From Bacillus sp. Marseille-Q1617 (GTDB lineage Bacteria; Bacillota; Bacilli; Bacillales; Bacillaceae_B): DNA of 64,000 nt. The notes beneath the pieces were generated by a model. The model did not search any database and had not been told where the DNA came from. It saw only the letters and a program-made list of their open reading frames with translations. Made by a program: the position numbers and the translations under genes. How positions within the stretch are numbered: position 1 is the first letter of the stretch; each line of letters starts with the position of its first letter. Shown piece after piece: positions 9,183 through 17,825 of this stretch. The stretch is taken from the NCBI RefSeq assembly GCF_903645295.1, contig NZ_CAHJXM010000003.1:372001-436000 (forward strand). Reading direction: 5' to 3'.

Positions 9183-10169
9183 ATGTTCCGTATAGGATAT
9201 CGAACACTCAAAACCGGGATCGGGACTGCCCTGGCGATCAGTATCGCCCAACTGTTTCAGCTTGATAATTTTGTGTCAGCGGGGATCTTGACCATCCTTT
9301 GTATCCAGAACACAAAGAAAAAATCCGTCCAGGCCTCCTCCAGCCGCTTTATCGCCTGTGTAATCGGGATGTTATTCTCGGGAGCATTCTTTGAATTCAT
9401 TGCCTACCATCCGATCGTCATTGGCCTCTTGCTACTCGTCTTCATCCCTGTAACGGTTTCCCTGCGGATAAAAGAAGGAATCGTTACAAGTTCAGTCATC
9501 ATCCTTCATGTGTATTCTGCGGGAAATGTGACACTGGGACTCTTCAGGAATGAGATGGGGATTATAGTCATCGGTATCGGTATCGCGCTCATCATGAATC
9601 TGTATATGCCGAGTGTGGAAAATAAGCTGGCTGAATATCAAGAGAAAATCGAAGAGAATTTTTATAAAATCTTCTGTGAACTGATAAATCATTTGAAAAC
9701 CAATCAGAGTGATTGGGATGGGAAGGAAATCACCGAAACAGAAACTTTATTAAAAGAAGCAAAAACCCTTGCTTTCAAAGATGTGGAGAATCATTTTCTT
9801 CGTCATGAAGATTTGTATTATCTTTATTTCAAGATGAGGGAGAAGCAGTTCGAGATTCTGCAGCGCATCCTGCCGATTGCTGCCTCAATCTCGTTAAGAG
9901 TCGAGCAGGGGAAAAAAATCGCTCAATTCCTGGAAGAACTAAGTCAGCATATACACCCTGGCAATACCGCGCTTTTTTACTTGAAGAAATTATATGATTT
10001 AAAAGTTGAATTCGAACAAATGGACTTGCCTAAAACACGGGAGGAATTCGAAGTGCGTGCAGCACTTTATCAGTTTGTTCAGGAGATGGAACAGTATCTG
10101 TTGATAAAAAGCTCCTTTAAAGGCATTCAAAAGAATGAGAAAAGCAAAAGAGAAGTACACTACACCTAA
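9183..10169 (+). CDS. yqjA: YqjA-like membrane protein, aromatic acid exporter family
   Basis: A 328-aa protein: the first about 145 residues are strongly hydrophobic with five to six membrane segments (ILTILCIQNTKKKS motif after the second), and the remaining about 180 residues are a helical, charged cytoplasmic domain. This is the ArAE_1/DUF939 architecture related to aromatic-acid efflux proteins. The substrate is unknown. RBS TTAGGAGAAAG precedes ATG. It keeps the B. subtilis position between yqiZ-like and yqjB/yqjC-like genes. Function beyond membrane export is not supported. Confidence 0.85.
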   Translation: MFRIGYRTLKTGIGTALAISIAQLFQLDNFVSAGILTILCIQNTKKKSVQASSSRFIACVIGMLFSGAFFEFIAYHPIVIGLLLLVFIPVTVSLRIKEGIVTSSVIILHVYSAGNVTLGLFRNEMGIIVIGIGIALIMNLYMPSVENKLAEYQEKIEENFYKIFCELINHLKTNQSDWDGKEITETETLLKEAKTLAFKDVENHFLRHEDLYYLYFKMREKQFEILQRILPIAASISLRVEQGKKIAQFLEELSQHIHPGNTALFYLKKLYDLKVEFEQMDLPKTREEFEVRAALYQFVQEMEQYLLIKSSFKGIQKNEKSKREVHYT

Positions 10170-10195
10170 GATTGAAAAGTAAGGGTGATATGAAC

Positions 10196-10699
10196 ATGCG
10201 CATACTTCTTGCCATTATGCTGATGGCGTCTCCAATCTGGCCGCTGGGAAGAAATCCGCTGCCCGGGGACCCGTTTCTCATCATAAATAAAGAATCCAAC
10301 CAGCTGTCTTTTATCAATGAAGGGAAGGTGGTGGGAACCTATGGTGTTGCAACCGGCAAAACAACCGATTTAACACCAGAAGGTCTTTTCACTGTCACGG
10401 TAAAAGCGAAAAATCCATATTATCGTAAGAAAAACATTCCGGGCGGTGATCCCAGAAATCCGCTGGGTTCAAGGTGGATTGGATTTGATGCGGAAGGAAC
10501 GGATGGAAGGATCTATGGCGTCCACGGCACCAATCAGCCATCGAGCATCGGAAAGTATATTTCAAACGGATGCATCAGGATGCTGAATAAAAATGTTGAA
10601 TTCATTTATGACAGGGTGCCCATCGGCACGAAGGTTTTAGTGGTGAAAACATCAAAATCATTCCAGGAATTGGGGAAGGAATATGGTGCACTGAAATAA
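10196..10699 (+). CDS. L,D-transpeptidase (YkuD family), secreted
   Basis: About 167 residues. A short hydrophobic N-terminus (ILLAIMLMASPIWPLG) acts as a signal peptide or anchor. The catalytic YkuD domain shows HGTNQPSSIG and the active-site cysteine motif ISNGCIRM (the common SHGC has Asn in place of His, as in other Bacillus YkuD proteins with SKGC). It probably forms 3-3 cross-links or anchors proteins in peptidoglycan, possibly in the spore or stationary-phase wall. I chose the ATG at 10196 because AAGGGTGAT lies 7 bp upstream; a TTG at 10172 or ATG at 10190 would be too close to, or upstream of, this RBS. A terminator follows. Confidence 0.88.
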   Translation: MRILLAIMLMASPIWPLGRNPLPGDPFLIINKESNQLSFINEGKVVGTYGVATGKTTDLTPEGLFTVTVKAKNPYYRKKNIPGGDPRNPLGSRWIGFDAEGTDGRIYGVHGTNQPSSIGKYISNGCIRMLNKNVEFIYDRVPIGTKVLVVKTSKSFQELGKEYGALK

Positions 10700-10745
10700 A
10701 AAGGGATTTGCTCTTCGACGATGTCGATGGGCAAATCCTTTTTAG
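10700..10745 (+). terminator. Terminator of the L,D-transpeptidase gene
   Basis: AAAGGGATTTGC pairs with GCAAATCCTTT, followed by TTTAG; the arm pair contains one G-bulge. Confidence 0.75.
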
Positions 10746-10758
10746 TATAGATCCGAGC

Positions 10759-10854
10759 TTATAGTAAAAATGTAAGGCCCGCCATTATTGTGGAGGCAAT
10801 CATCGCAAACAACATTAAATATACCACGATCTTTTGCATCTTTTTATTACCCAT
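10759..10854 (-). CDS. prli42: Prli42-like stressosome membrane miniprotein (31 aa)
   Basis: A 31-codon gene on the minus strand, ATG at 10854, stop at 10759, preceded by GGAGAG 7 bp upstream. The product starts MGNKKMQKIVVYLMLFAMIA and continues through one hydrophobic helix to the C-terminus. A basic N-terminus plus a single membrane span with KIVVYLMLxAM is the pattern of Prli42, the miniprotein that anchors the stressosome (RsbR-type proteins) to the membrane in Listeria and is conserved in Bacillaceae. Identification rests on remembered family pattern. Role: oxidative or general stress sensing at the membrane. Confidence 0.75.
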   Translation of the reverse strand: MGNKKMQKIVVYLMLFAMIASTIMAGLTFLL

Positions 10855-10954
10855 AGAATCTCTCCATTCTTTCAGTAAAACATAAATTATTGATAAGAAT
10901 ATTTTATCGTTTATCCCTCGGGATTACAACCTGTCCCTTTTAAGAAAACGCTTT

Positions 10955-11003
10955 AATAATTCGTTAATTTAGGAGGATTTTCGACATCCTAAATCGAATT
11001 ATT
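10955..11003 (+). promoter_or_regulatory. Large hairpin in the leader of the epimerase gene
   Basis: Outer arms AATAATTCG (10955-10963) and CGAATTATT (10995-11003) plus inner arms ATTTAGGA (10967-10974) and TCCTAAAT (10987-10994) form 17 perfect base pairs with one 3-nt bulge and a 12-nt loop. No U-run follows, so it is not a simple terminator. It lies 40 bp before the epimerase start; a DNA operator or RNA control element is possible. Confidence 0.5.
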
Positions 11004-11042
11004 AGAGAGTGGGAAGCAGAACATAGTTAGGGGATGGTAAGA

Positions 11043-11462
11043 ATGAACAGAGTGGATCACATCGGGATAGCGGTATCATCAATTGAACAAGTTCTTCCAT
11101 TTTATGAACAAACGCTTGGATTGAAGCTGCTTAAACTTGAAGAAGTTGCATCTCAGGGAGTAAAGGTGGCTTTTATTGATGGAGGAAATATTAAACTTGA
11201 ATTATTGGAACCAATACATAAAGAAAGTCCCGTAGCAAAATTCATTGAAAAAAGAGGCGAAGGGATTCATCACGTTGCTTTCGGAGTAAAAGGAATCGAA
11301 GAACGAATCCGGGAATTGCGGGACAATGGCGTGAAAATGATCAATGAAACAGCGAAACAAGGGGCAGGCGGTGCGATGGTCGCCTTTATGCACCCGAAGT
11401 CATCACATGGCGTTCTATACGAACTTTGTGATAAATCAAACATCAAGGAGGATCATGCATAA
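11043..11462 (+). CDS. mce: Methylmalonyl-CoA epimerase (YqjC, VOC family)
   Basis: A 139-aa glyoxalase/VOC-fold metalloenzyme that interconverts (S)- and (R)-methylmalonyl-CoA, linking propionyl-CoA carboxylation to the B12 mutase at 893-4856. Visible features are the N-terminal VDHIGIAV (metal His), the FIDGGNIKLELLEP strand, GEGIHHVAFGVKGIE (second metal His) and the C-terminal VLYELCDK with the metal Glu. I chose ATG 11043, 9 bp after TTAGGGG; the in-frame ATG at 11034 abuts the RBS. Its stop overlaps the next start (TAATG), so it forms an operon with the carboxyltransferase. Confidence 0.92.
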   Translation: MNRVDHIGIAVSSIEQVLPFYEQTLGLKLLKLEEVASQGVKVAFIDGGNIKLELLEPIHKESPVAKFIEKRGEGIHHVAFGVKGIEERIRELRDNGVKMINETAKQGAGGAMVAFMHPKSSHGVLYELCDKSNIKEDHA

Positions 11463-13009
11463 TGGATATCTATGAAAAGATTAATGAACTGTATGACCGC
11501 AGAAGAGAAGTTGAGCTTGGAGGCGGGGATGCGAAAATCGATAAGCAGCATGAGAAAGGGAAACTGACAGCAAGGGAGAGAATCGACATCCTGGTGGATC
11601 CGGGGAGCTTCGTTGAACTGAACCCATTCATTGAACACAGATGTTCGGATTTTGGGTTGAATGAAGTGAATGGTCCGGGTGATGGGGTAGTCACCGGATA
11701 CGGAAAAGTAGACGGGAAGCCCATTTATCTGTTTTCTCAGGATTTCACCGTATTTGGAGGGGCACTTGGTGAAATGCATGCCAAGAAAATTGCACATGTC
11801 ATGGATTTGGCCGTCAAGAACGGGGCCCCTTTTATCGGGTTGAATGATTCAGGCGGAGCGCGTATCCAGGAGGGGGTTGTCTCCCTTGACGGATATGGCC
11901 ATATTTTCTATCGTAATTCCATTTACTCGGGAGTGATTCCGCAAATTTCAGTCATTATGGGTCCATGTGCAGGCGGGGCCGTATATTCTCCTGCGATTAC
12001 TGACTTTGTTTTCATGGTCGATGACACAAGCCAGATGTTCATCACAGGCCCTAAAGTGATCGAAACGGTTACGGGGGAGAAAATCAGTTCCGAAGACCTG
12101 GGCGGGGCGAAAGTTCATAATACAATCAGCGGAAACGCACATTTCAGAGGGAAGACAGAAGAAGAGGTCCTCCTGGAGGTGCGCAGGTTATTGAGTTATT
12201 TACCTCAAAACAACGAGGAAAAGCCTCCCCGCCTCGAGGCATCAGAAGAAGATGATTACCGGGCAGATTTAACGGACCTCATCCCTTTCGATGCCATCCG
12301 TCCATATGACGTCCGGACGGTCATCAATGAAATCGTTGATGGGGACAGCTTTATGGAAGTACAAAAGGAATTTGCCAAGAATATCGTGGTCGGCCTGGCC
12401 CGAATAAAAGGTGAAGTGGTAGGACTTGTGTGCAACCAGCCGAAGTTCATGGCGGGAGGATTGGATATTGATTCATCCGATAAAGCATCCAGGTTCATCC
12501 GTTTCTGTGATTCTTTCAATATCCCCCTTATCACCTTTGAAGATGTCACAGGCTTCTTCCCGGGGATCAAGCAGGAGCACGGGGGAATCATCCGTCATGG
12601 TGCAAAAATCCTATACGCTTATTCAGAAGCTACTGTGCCAAAGATGACAGTGATATTAAGGAAGGGATATGGGGGAGCTTATGTGGCTCTTAACAGTAAG
12701 TCGATCGGTGCCGATCTTGTTTTTGCTTGGCCGAATGCAGAAATTGCTGTCATGGGACCGCAGGGAGCAGCAAATATCATCTTCGCACGGGAAATTGCCG
12801 GAAGCGAAAACCCTGAAGAGCTCCGTGAGCAAAAAATCGAAGAATACCGCGAAAAATTTGCTAACCCTTATGTAGCGGCGTCCAGAGGAATGGTCGATGA
12901 CGTCATCGACCCGCGTGAAACCCGTATCAAGCTGATTCAGGGTCTGGAAATGATGAGAAATAAAAAAGAAGAAAGACCTGCAAAAAAACACGGGAATATC
13001 CCTCTATAA
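11462..13009 (+). CDS. yqjD: Acyl-CoA carboxylase carboxyltransferase subunit (propionyl/methylmalonyl type, YqjD)
   Basis: A 515-aa carboxyltransferase with paired crotonase-like halves: N-half SQDFTVFGGALGEMHAKKI, GGARIQEGV and GPCAGGAVYSPA; C-half FVTGFFPG-like FEDVTGFFPGIKQEHGG and RKGYGGAYVALNSK. It transfers CO2 from biotin to propionyl-CoA (or in reverse from methylmalonyl-CoA, as MmdA does). Overlaps the epimerase gene by 1 bp. No biotin carboxylase, biotin carrier protein or decarboxylase membrane subunit lies in the window, so the partner must be encoded elsewhere. The length and context suggest the propionyl-CoA carboxylase beta chain. Confidence 0.92.
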   Translation: MDIYEKINELYDRRREVELGGGDAKIDKQHEKGKLTARERIDILVDPGSFVELNPFIEHRCSDFGLNEVNGPGDGVVTGYGKVDGKPIYLFSQDFTVFGGALGEMHAKKIAHVMDLAVKNGAPFIGLNDSGGARIQEGVVSLDGYGHIFYRNSIYSGVIPQISVIMGPCAGGAVYSPAITDFVFMVDDTSQMFITGPKVIETVTGEKISSEDLGGAKVHNTISGNAHFRGKTEEEVLLEVRRLLSYLPQNNEEKPPRLEASEEDDYRADLTDLIPFDAIRPYDVRTVINEIVDGDSFMEVQKEFAKNIVVGLARIKGEVVGLVCNQPKFMAGGLDIDSSDKASRFIRFCDSFNIPLITFEDVTGFFPGIKQEHGGIIRHGAKILYAYSEATVPKMTVILRKGYGGAYVALNSKSIGADLVFAWPNAEIAVMGPQGAANIIFAREIAGSENPEELREQKIEEYREKFANPYVAASRGMVDDVIDPRETRIKLIQGLEMMRNKKEERPAKKHGNIPL

Positions 13010-13019
13010 GGAAGTTTAT

Positions 13020-13059
13020 TTGTCCGGTCCCCGCATTCACGATATACTAAACAGTGAAT
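13020..13059 (+). promoter_or_regulatory. SigA promoter of yqjE with flanking inverted repeat
   Basis: TTGTCC (13020-13025), 17-bp spacer, TATACT (13043-13048). Arms ATTCAC (13035-13040) and GTGAAT (13054-13059) flank the -10 element and could form an operator (inference). Confidence 0.5.
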
Positions 13060-13081
13060 ACATATTGTGGAGGTCTATCGA

Positions 13082-14203
13082 ATGATAAATCAAGAACGTT
13101 TATTGAATGAATTTCTCGAATTGGTTCAAATCGACTCTGAAACGAAAGATGAAGCAGAAATTGCGAAGGTATTGACGAAGAAGTTTACAGAATTGGGTGT
13201 CGATGTGTATGAAGATGATACCATGGGTGTGACCGGGCATGGTGCGGGCAACCTGATCTGTAATCTGAAAGGTAACAAAGACGGCGTCGATACGATTTAT
13301 TTCACTTCTCATATGGACACGGTTGTCCCTGCGAAAGGTGTAAAACCAACGGTCAAAGAAGATGGTTATGTTTATTCCGATGGAACGACGATTCTTGGAG
13401 CAGATGATAAAGCAGGGCTTGCAACGATGCTTGAAGCAATCACTGTCTTGAAAGAACAGAATATTATTCACGGCGATATCCAATTCATCATCACTGTAGG
13501 GGAAGAGTCTGGCCTTGTAGGTGCAAAAGCTCTTGATTCTTCTCTTGTAAAAGCGAAATATGGATTTGCCCTGGATTCTGATGGTAAAGTCGGCAACATT
13601 ATCGTTGCAGCTCCCACCCAGGCAAAGATCCTTGCCACGATCTTCGGTAAAACAGCCCATGCTGGAGTTGCTCCTGAAAAAGGTGTATCTGCCATCACGA
13701 TTGCCGCTAAAGCGATCGCAAAAATGCCTCTTGGCCGCATCGATGAAGAAACAACGGCCAATATCGGACGTTTTGAAGGCGGAAAAGCAACAAATATCGT
13801 TTGCGAGCAAGTTGATATATTAGCCGAAGCACGCTCGCTGGTACCAGAAAAAATGGAAAAACAAGTGGAAAAAATGAAGAGTGCATTTGAAACAGTTGCA
13901 GAAGAAATGGGTGGAAAGGCTGAAGTAGAAGTCCAGGTCATGTATCCAGGATTCAAATTCAGTGACGGAGACGAAGTCGTTGAAGTTGCCAAACGTGCTG
14001 CCAAGAAAATCGGCCGTCCGAGTGAACTGCTGACAAGCGGAGGCGGAAGTGATGCAAATGTCATCGCTGGCTTCGGTGTACCGACAGTAAACCTGGCAGT
14101 GGGATACGAAGAGATTCATACAAAGAACGAAAGAATGCCTGTGGAAGAACTCAATAAACTTGCTGAAATGGTCGTAGCCATCATTCAGGAAGTGGCTGAA
14201 TAG
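13082..14203 (+). CDS. yqjE: Peptidase T-like M20 metallopeptidase (YqjE)
   Basis: A 373-aa M20-family zinc aminopeptidase of the tripeptidase T-like group, acting on small peptides in the cytoplasm. Metal and catalytic motifs are in order: SHMDTVVP, GADDKAG, EESGLVGAK, FALDSDG and the C-terminal HTKNERMP; the dimerisation (lid) domain lies between. The start is ATG 13082, 8 bp after GGAGG; the in-frame GTG at 13067 lies within that RBS. It has its own promoter and an imperfect terminator. Confidence 0.9.
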   Translation: MINQERLLNEFLELVQIDSETKDEAEIAKVLTKKFTELGVDVYEDDTMGVTGHGAGNLICNLKGNKDGVDTIYFTSHMDTVVPAKGVKPTVKEDGYVYSDGTTILGADDKAGLATMLEAITVLKEQNIIHGDIQFIITVGEESGLVGAKALDSSLVKAKYGFALDSDGKVGNIIVAAPTQAKILATIFGKTAHAGVAPEKGVSAITIAAKAIAKMPLGRIDEETTANIGRFEGGKATNIVCEQVDILAEARSLVPEKMEKQVEKMKSAFETVAEEMGGKAEVEVQVMYPGFKFSDGDEVVEVAKRAAKKIGRPSELLTSGGGSDANVIAGFGVPTVNLAVGYEEIHTKNERMPVEELNKLAEMVVAIIQEVAE

Positions 14204-14243
14204 TAAAACTGAGTCTGCCCGCTCTGTATCTATAAGTAATTGT

Positions 14244-14276
14244 CCATTAACAATCATGATTGTTAATGGGCTTTTC
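14244..14276 (+). terminator. Probable terminator of yqjE
   Basis: A perfect 26-bp palindrome (14244-14269; arms CCATTAACAATCA / TGATTGTTAATGG) is followed by GCTTTTCTATTT. The U-run is broken, so termination may be partial. Confidence 0.65.
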
Positions 14277-14414
14277 TATTTATACGCTGATTCCAAATGA
14301 ATGGATAAAAGTTCGTACTTTTGAAATGCGTTTTATTGAAAGTCGGATTCTTTATCCTAAAGAATATGGTACATTAGAAGTAAATAAACAATGAGTTGAG
14401 AGGGGACACCACCA

Positions 14415-14888
14415 ATGATGACAAAAGTAGTCGTTTTCCATGCCGGCAGGGAAGAGTATGCACTCCCGATAGAATATGTCGTTTCAATCGAAAAACTTGG
14501 TAACATAAACCCGATTCCGCATCTGCCTTCATACGTTCTCGGTTTGGTTAAAGTAAGAAATGAACTTATTCCGGTAATGGATCTGGCAGCCATTCTATAC
14601 AATCAGACACTAAACACCGAAGAAGGATTATTCCTGGTTGTAGTACATACCGAAACCCTTCAAATCGGGCTCCTGGTACAAGAAGCAAAAGAAATCCTTG
14701 AAGTTGCCGATGCCTCGATTACGGATGTCGGGCTGCTTGCTTATTCAAAGACAAAATATTTCCATGGTGTAATCAACCTGGAGAATCGTATGATTACACA
14801 GATTGACCCAAATGTTTTAGTGGACAGCTTGGAAGGTATTAAAGAAATAAAGGAATATGTTCTCAATCAAAAAATCTCTCAAAACTAA
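14415..14888 (+). CDS. CheW-like domain protein
   Basis: A 157-aa single CheW domain: YALPIEYVVSIEKL, PIPHLPSYVLGLVKVRNELIPVMDL and a C-terminal GVINLENRMITQIDPNVLV are typical of CheW adaptor proteins that couple chemoreceptors to the CheA kinase. No CheA, receptor or flagellar gene is adjacent; the neighbours are a peptidase and DNA polymerase IV. It may be a second CheW or an adaptor to another signalling protein. RBS AGAGGGGA precedes the double ATG. It is followed after 20 bp by polY1, so the two may be cotranscribed. Confidence 0.88.
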   Translation: MMTKVVVFHAGREEYALPIEYVVSIEKLGNINPIPHLPSYVLGLVKVRNELIPVMDLAAILYNQTLNTEEGLFLVVVHTETLQIGLLVQEAKEILEVADASITDVGLLAYSKTKYFHGVINLENRMITQIDPNVLVDSLEGIKEIKEYVLNQKISQN

Positions 14889-14908
14889 TAAATGAAAGAC
14901 GCGATAGT

Positions 14909-16162
14909 ATGAATTCACATTACCCCAAGAATGGCAGAGTCATTCTTCACGTCGATATGAATAGCTTTTACGCATCGGTTGAGATGGCTTTCGACCCCAC
15001 CCTTAAAGGAAAGCCATTGGCCATCGCTGGTAATCCAAAAGAGAGAAAAGGCATTATCGTTACATGCAGCTATGAAGCAAGAAGCTTTGGTGTGAAAACG
15101 ACGATGCCTCTTTGGGAAGCCAAAAAACTCTGTCCTGCCCTGATCATAAAAACGCCCAATTTCGATCGGTACCGGGCTGCATCTAAGGGCATGTTCGATA
15201 TTTTAAGACAATACTCCGACCTTGTGGAACCGGTTTCCATCGATGAGGGCTATATGGACATAACAGATTCATATGACAAAGGCACCCCGCTGGAAATAGC
15301 CTCCTCCATTCAAACCCAAATTAAAAGTCAATTGGACCTTCCTTGTTCAATCGGGATAGCTCCAAACAAATTTCTTGCGAAAACCGCTTCCGATATGAAA
15401 AAACCCATGGGGATCACTGTCCTTAGAAAACGAGACATCCCTATGAAACTGTGGCCCCTCCCTGTAATCGAAATGCATGGAGTCGGTTCTAAAACAGCTG
15501 AAAAACTAAAAAAAATTGGTATAGTGACATGTAAAGATTTAGCGGAGGCAAACGAGATTCAGCTTAAATCCTTGTTGGGGATCAACGGTCTACGTCTGAA
15601 GGAACGTGCAAATGGCGTTGACCGTAGAGTGGTGGACCCAGATTCGATTTATGATTATAAAAGTGTAGGGAATTCAACTACCCTTCCGAAGGATACCACG
15701 AATCAAAGTGAACTCCTGGCCATCATTGACAGGCTGTGCACCAAAGTGTCCCAAAGACTGCAGCAGAAGGATGTGGTGGGGACGACAGTTCAGATCATGA
15801 TTCGCGATAAATACCGAAAAACCATCACCAGAAGCAGGAAAGCCGATAACCCCGTCATAAAAAAAGAAGACCTCTTCCTTTACGCAAAGGAGTTGTTTGT
15901 CAAACACTGGAATGGAGATCCCGTCCGGCTCCTTGGAGTGACCGTACAGGATTTAATGGAGAAAAACGAAGCAACAGAGCAGCTGGATCTTTTTTCTTTC
16001 GAAAATGCGGCAAAGGACGAGCCTTTATATAACGTCCTGTCTCAATTGCAGGAAAAATTCGGTAAACATTCTATATCGAAGGGGGTTAAGGGAAAAGAGA
16101 GGAAATCTTCATATGTTACAAAGCATGATACAAGTTTCAATAAGGACTTTTTGCGGGATTAA
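14909..16162 (+). CDS. polY1: DNA polymerase IV (Y-family, PolY1/DinB)
   Basis: A 417-aa translesion polymerase. The palm motifs are HVDMNSFYASVE near the N-terminus and the catalytic SIDEGYMD; the thumb holds helix-hairpin-helix segments (HGVGSKTAEKLKKIGI, LLGINGLRLKERANG) and the little finger follows. A beta-clamp binding motif QLDLFSF lies at about residue 358. B. subtilis YqjH occupies the same position. No LexA box is seen upstream, unlike polY2 at 29647, so expression is probably constitutive. The RBS (GAAAGACG) is weak. Confidence 0.95.
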   Translation: MNSHYPKNGRVILHVDMNSFYASVEMAFDPTLKGKPLAIAGNPKERKGIIVTCSYEARSFGVKTTMPLWEAKKLCPALIIKTPNFDRYRAASKGMFDILRQYSDLVEPVSIDEGYMDITDSYDKGTPLEIASSIQTQIKSQLDLPCSIGIAPNKFLAKTASDMKKPMGITVLRKRDIPMKLWPLPVIEMHGVGSKTAEKLKKIGIVTCKDLAEANEIQLKSLLGINGLRLKERANGVDRRVVDPDSIYDYKSVGNSTTLPKDTTNQSELLAIIDRLCTKVSQRLQQKDVVGTTVQIMIRDKYRKTITRSRKADNPVIKKEDLFLYAKELFVKHWNGDPVRLLGVTVQDLMEKNEATEQLDLFSFENAAKDEPLYNVLSQLQEKFGKHSISKGVKGKERKSSYVTKHDTSFNKDFLRD

Positions 16163-16170
16163 TGGGCACT

Positions 16171-16242
16171 CTAACAAATGGATACGATAAAGTACGGGAT
16201 GACATAATCCGATTATTTGCATCGGTCTCGTATTCTTGTTAG
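16171..16242 (+). ncRNA. Extended hairpin in the leader of gndA
   Basis: Nested arms pair across 72 nt: CTAACAA (16171-16177) with TTGTTAG (16236-16242), ATACGA (16182-16187) with TCGTAT (16228-16233), and a GATG/CATC plus ATAAT/ATTAT core. No U-run follows, and it ends about 87 nt before the gndA start. It is probably a structured leader or polY1 mRNA 3' end; it matches no riboswitch class I can name. Confidence 0.4.
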
Positions 16243-16328
16243 ATTGAAAGGGATTGCCTAACGTGTTTAAGAAATAATAAATGATTTCTATAAACAGTAA
16301 AACTCACACAGAAAGGACGTTGACTGAA

Positions 16329-17738
16329 ATGTCTAAGCAAGAAATTGGAGTTATTGGATTAGCTGTAATGGGAAAAAACCTTGCATGGAATATTGAAAGT
16401 AGAGGATATTCTGTGTCTGTTTATAATCGTTCCCGTGAAAAAACGGATGAAATGGTAAATGAATCAAATGGAAAGAAGATTGTCCCTACATACACAATTG
16501 AAGAGTTCGTAAATTCGTTGGAAAAACCTCGCAAAATCCTTCTTATGGTGAAGGCGGGTAAAGCAACGGATGCTACAATCGATCAATTGAAACCTTTCCT
16601 CGAGAAAGGAGATATCCTGATCGATGGCGGTAACACGTTTTTCGAAGATACAAGAAGACGTAATCACGAATTGAGTGAATCAGGTATCCACTTTATCGGT
16701 ACAGGTGTATCAGGCGGGGAAGAAGGGGCATTGACCGGTCCGTCTATCATGCCTGGCGGCCAAAAGGAAGCCTATGAGCTTGTTGCACCGATCCTTAAAG
16801 ACATCGCTGCTAAAGTAAACGGTGAAGCTTGCACAACTTATATCGGTCCCGATGGTGCAGGTCACTATGTGAAAATGGTCCATAACGGAATTGAATATGG
16901 AGATATGCAGCTGATTGCAGAATCCTATTTCCTAATGAAAAATGTTCTTGGGCTAAGCGCGGAAGAACTTCACGAAGTTTTCGCTGAGTGGAATAAAGGT
17001 GAACTGGATAGCTATCTGATTGAGATCACAGCCGATATCTTCACGAAAAAAGATGATGAAACAGGCAAGCCGATGGTCGATGTCATCCTTGATAAAGCCG
17101 GGCAAAAAGGTACCGGTAAATGGACAAGCCAAAGTGCGCTTGACCTGGGTGTATCCCTGCCGATCATTACAGAGTCTGTATTTGCCCGCTTTATTTCAGC
17201 CATCAAAGATGAGCGGGTCAAAGCGAGCAAAATCCTGAAAGGTCCTGATACACCTGCGTTCACGGGTGATAAAAAAGCTCTTATTGAATCCATCCGCAAA
17301 GCCCTTTACATGAGTAAAATCTGTTCATATGCCCAAGGCTTTGCCCAAATGCGTTCAGCGAGCGACGAATACGACTGGAACCTTCAATACGGTGATATCG
17401 CAATGATTTTCCGGGGAGGCTGCATCATCCGCGCTCAATTCCTTCAAAAGATCAAGGAAGCCTATGACCGTGAATCAGGCCTTTCTAATCTTTTATTGGA
17501 TCCTTACTTCAAGGAAATCGTGGAAAGCTATCAATATGCGCTTCGCGAGGTCATCTCTGTTGCCGTCCAAAACGGTGTACCAGTACCAGGCTTCTCAGCA
17601 GCGCTTTCTTATTACGACAGCTATCGTACCGAAACTCTGCCTGCCAATTTGATTCAGGCGCAGCGTGACTACTTTGGTGCGCATACGTATCAGCGTGTCG
17701 ATAAAGAAGGTACATTCCATACTGAGTGGATGAAATAA
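16329..17738 (+). CDS. gndA: 6-phosphogluconate dehydrogenase, decarboxylating
   Basis: A 469-aa enzyme oxidising 6-phosphogluconate to ribulose 5-phosphate and CO2 with NADP+, the third step of the oxidative pentose phosphate pathway. The N-terminal Rossmann motif is [14 protein letters not shown]; substrate-site motifs are [21 protein letters not shown] and [12 protein letters not shown]; the C-terminal tail is conserved ([18 protein letters not shown]). I chose ATG 16329 ([10 protein letters not shown]) because AAAGGACG precedes it and the B. subtilis YqjI N-terminus aligns there; an upstream in-frame ATG at 16281 has no RBS. zwf, encoding the first enzyme of the pathway, converges on it. 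Confidence 0.97.
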   Translation: MSKQEIGVIGLAVMGKNLAWNIESRGYSVSVYNRSREKTDEMVNESNGKKIVPTYTIEEFVNSLEKPRKILLMVKAGKATDATIDQLKPFLEKGDILIDGGNTFFEDTRRRNHELSESGIHFIGTGVSGGEEGALTGPSIMPGGQKEAYELVAPILKDIAAKVNGEACTTYIGPDGAGHYVKMVHNGIEYGDMQLIAESYFLMKNVLGLSAEELHEVFAEWNKGELDSYLIEITADIFTKKDDETGKPMVDVILDKAGQKGTGKWTSQSALDLGVSLPIITESVFARFISAIKDERVKASKILKGPDTPAFTGDKKALIESIRKALYMSKICSYAQGFAQMRSASDEYDWNLQYGDIAMIFRGGCIIRAQFLQKIKEAYDRESGLSNLLLDPYFKEIVESYQYALREVISVAVQNGVPVPGFSAALSYYDSYRTETLPANLIQAQRDYFGAHTYQRVDKEGTFHTEWMK

Positions 17739-17756
17739 AAATAATTGAATCATATG

Positions 17757-17794
17757 AAAAAGCCATGCTGCTATTGGGCAGCATGGCTTTTTAG
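17757..17794 (+). terminator. Terminator of gndA
   Basis: Perfect 15-bp stem AAAAAGCCATGCTGC / GCAGCATGGCTTTTT, loop TATTGG. Confidence 0.92.
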
Positions 17795-17825
17795 TTTCTT
17801 AAGCGCTCGGGTAAGTTTTACCAAG

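Noticed and set aside
13100..13810. 236-codon antisense frame over yqjE
   Set aside because: Shadow of the well-supported peptidase gene; Phe/Cys/Arg-rich composition typical of antisense translation.
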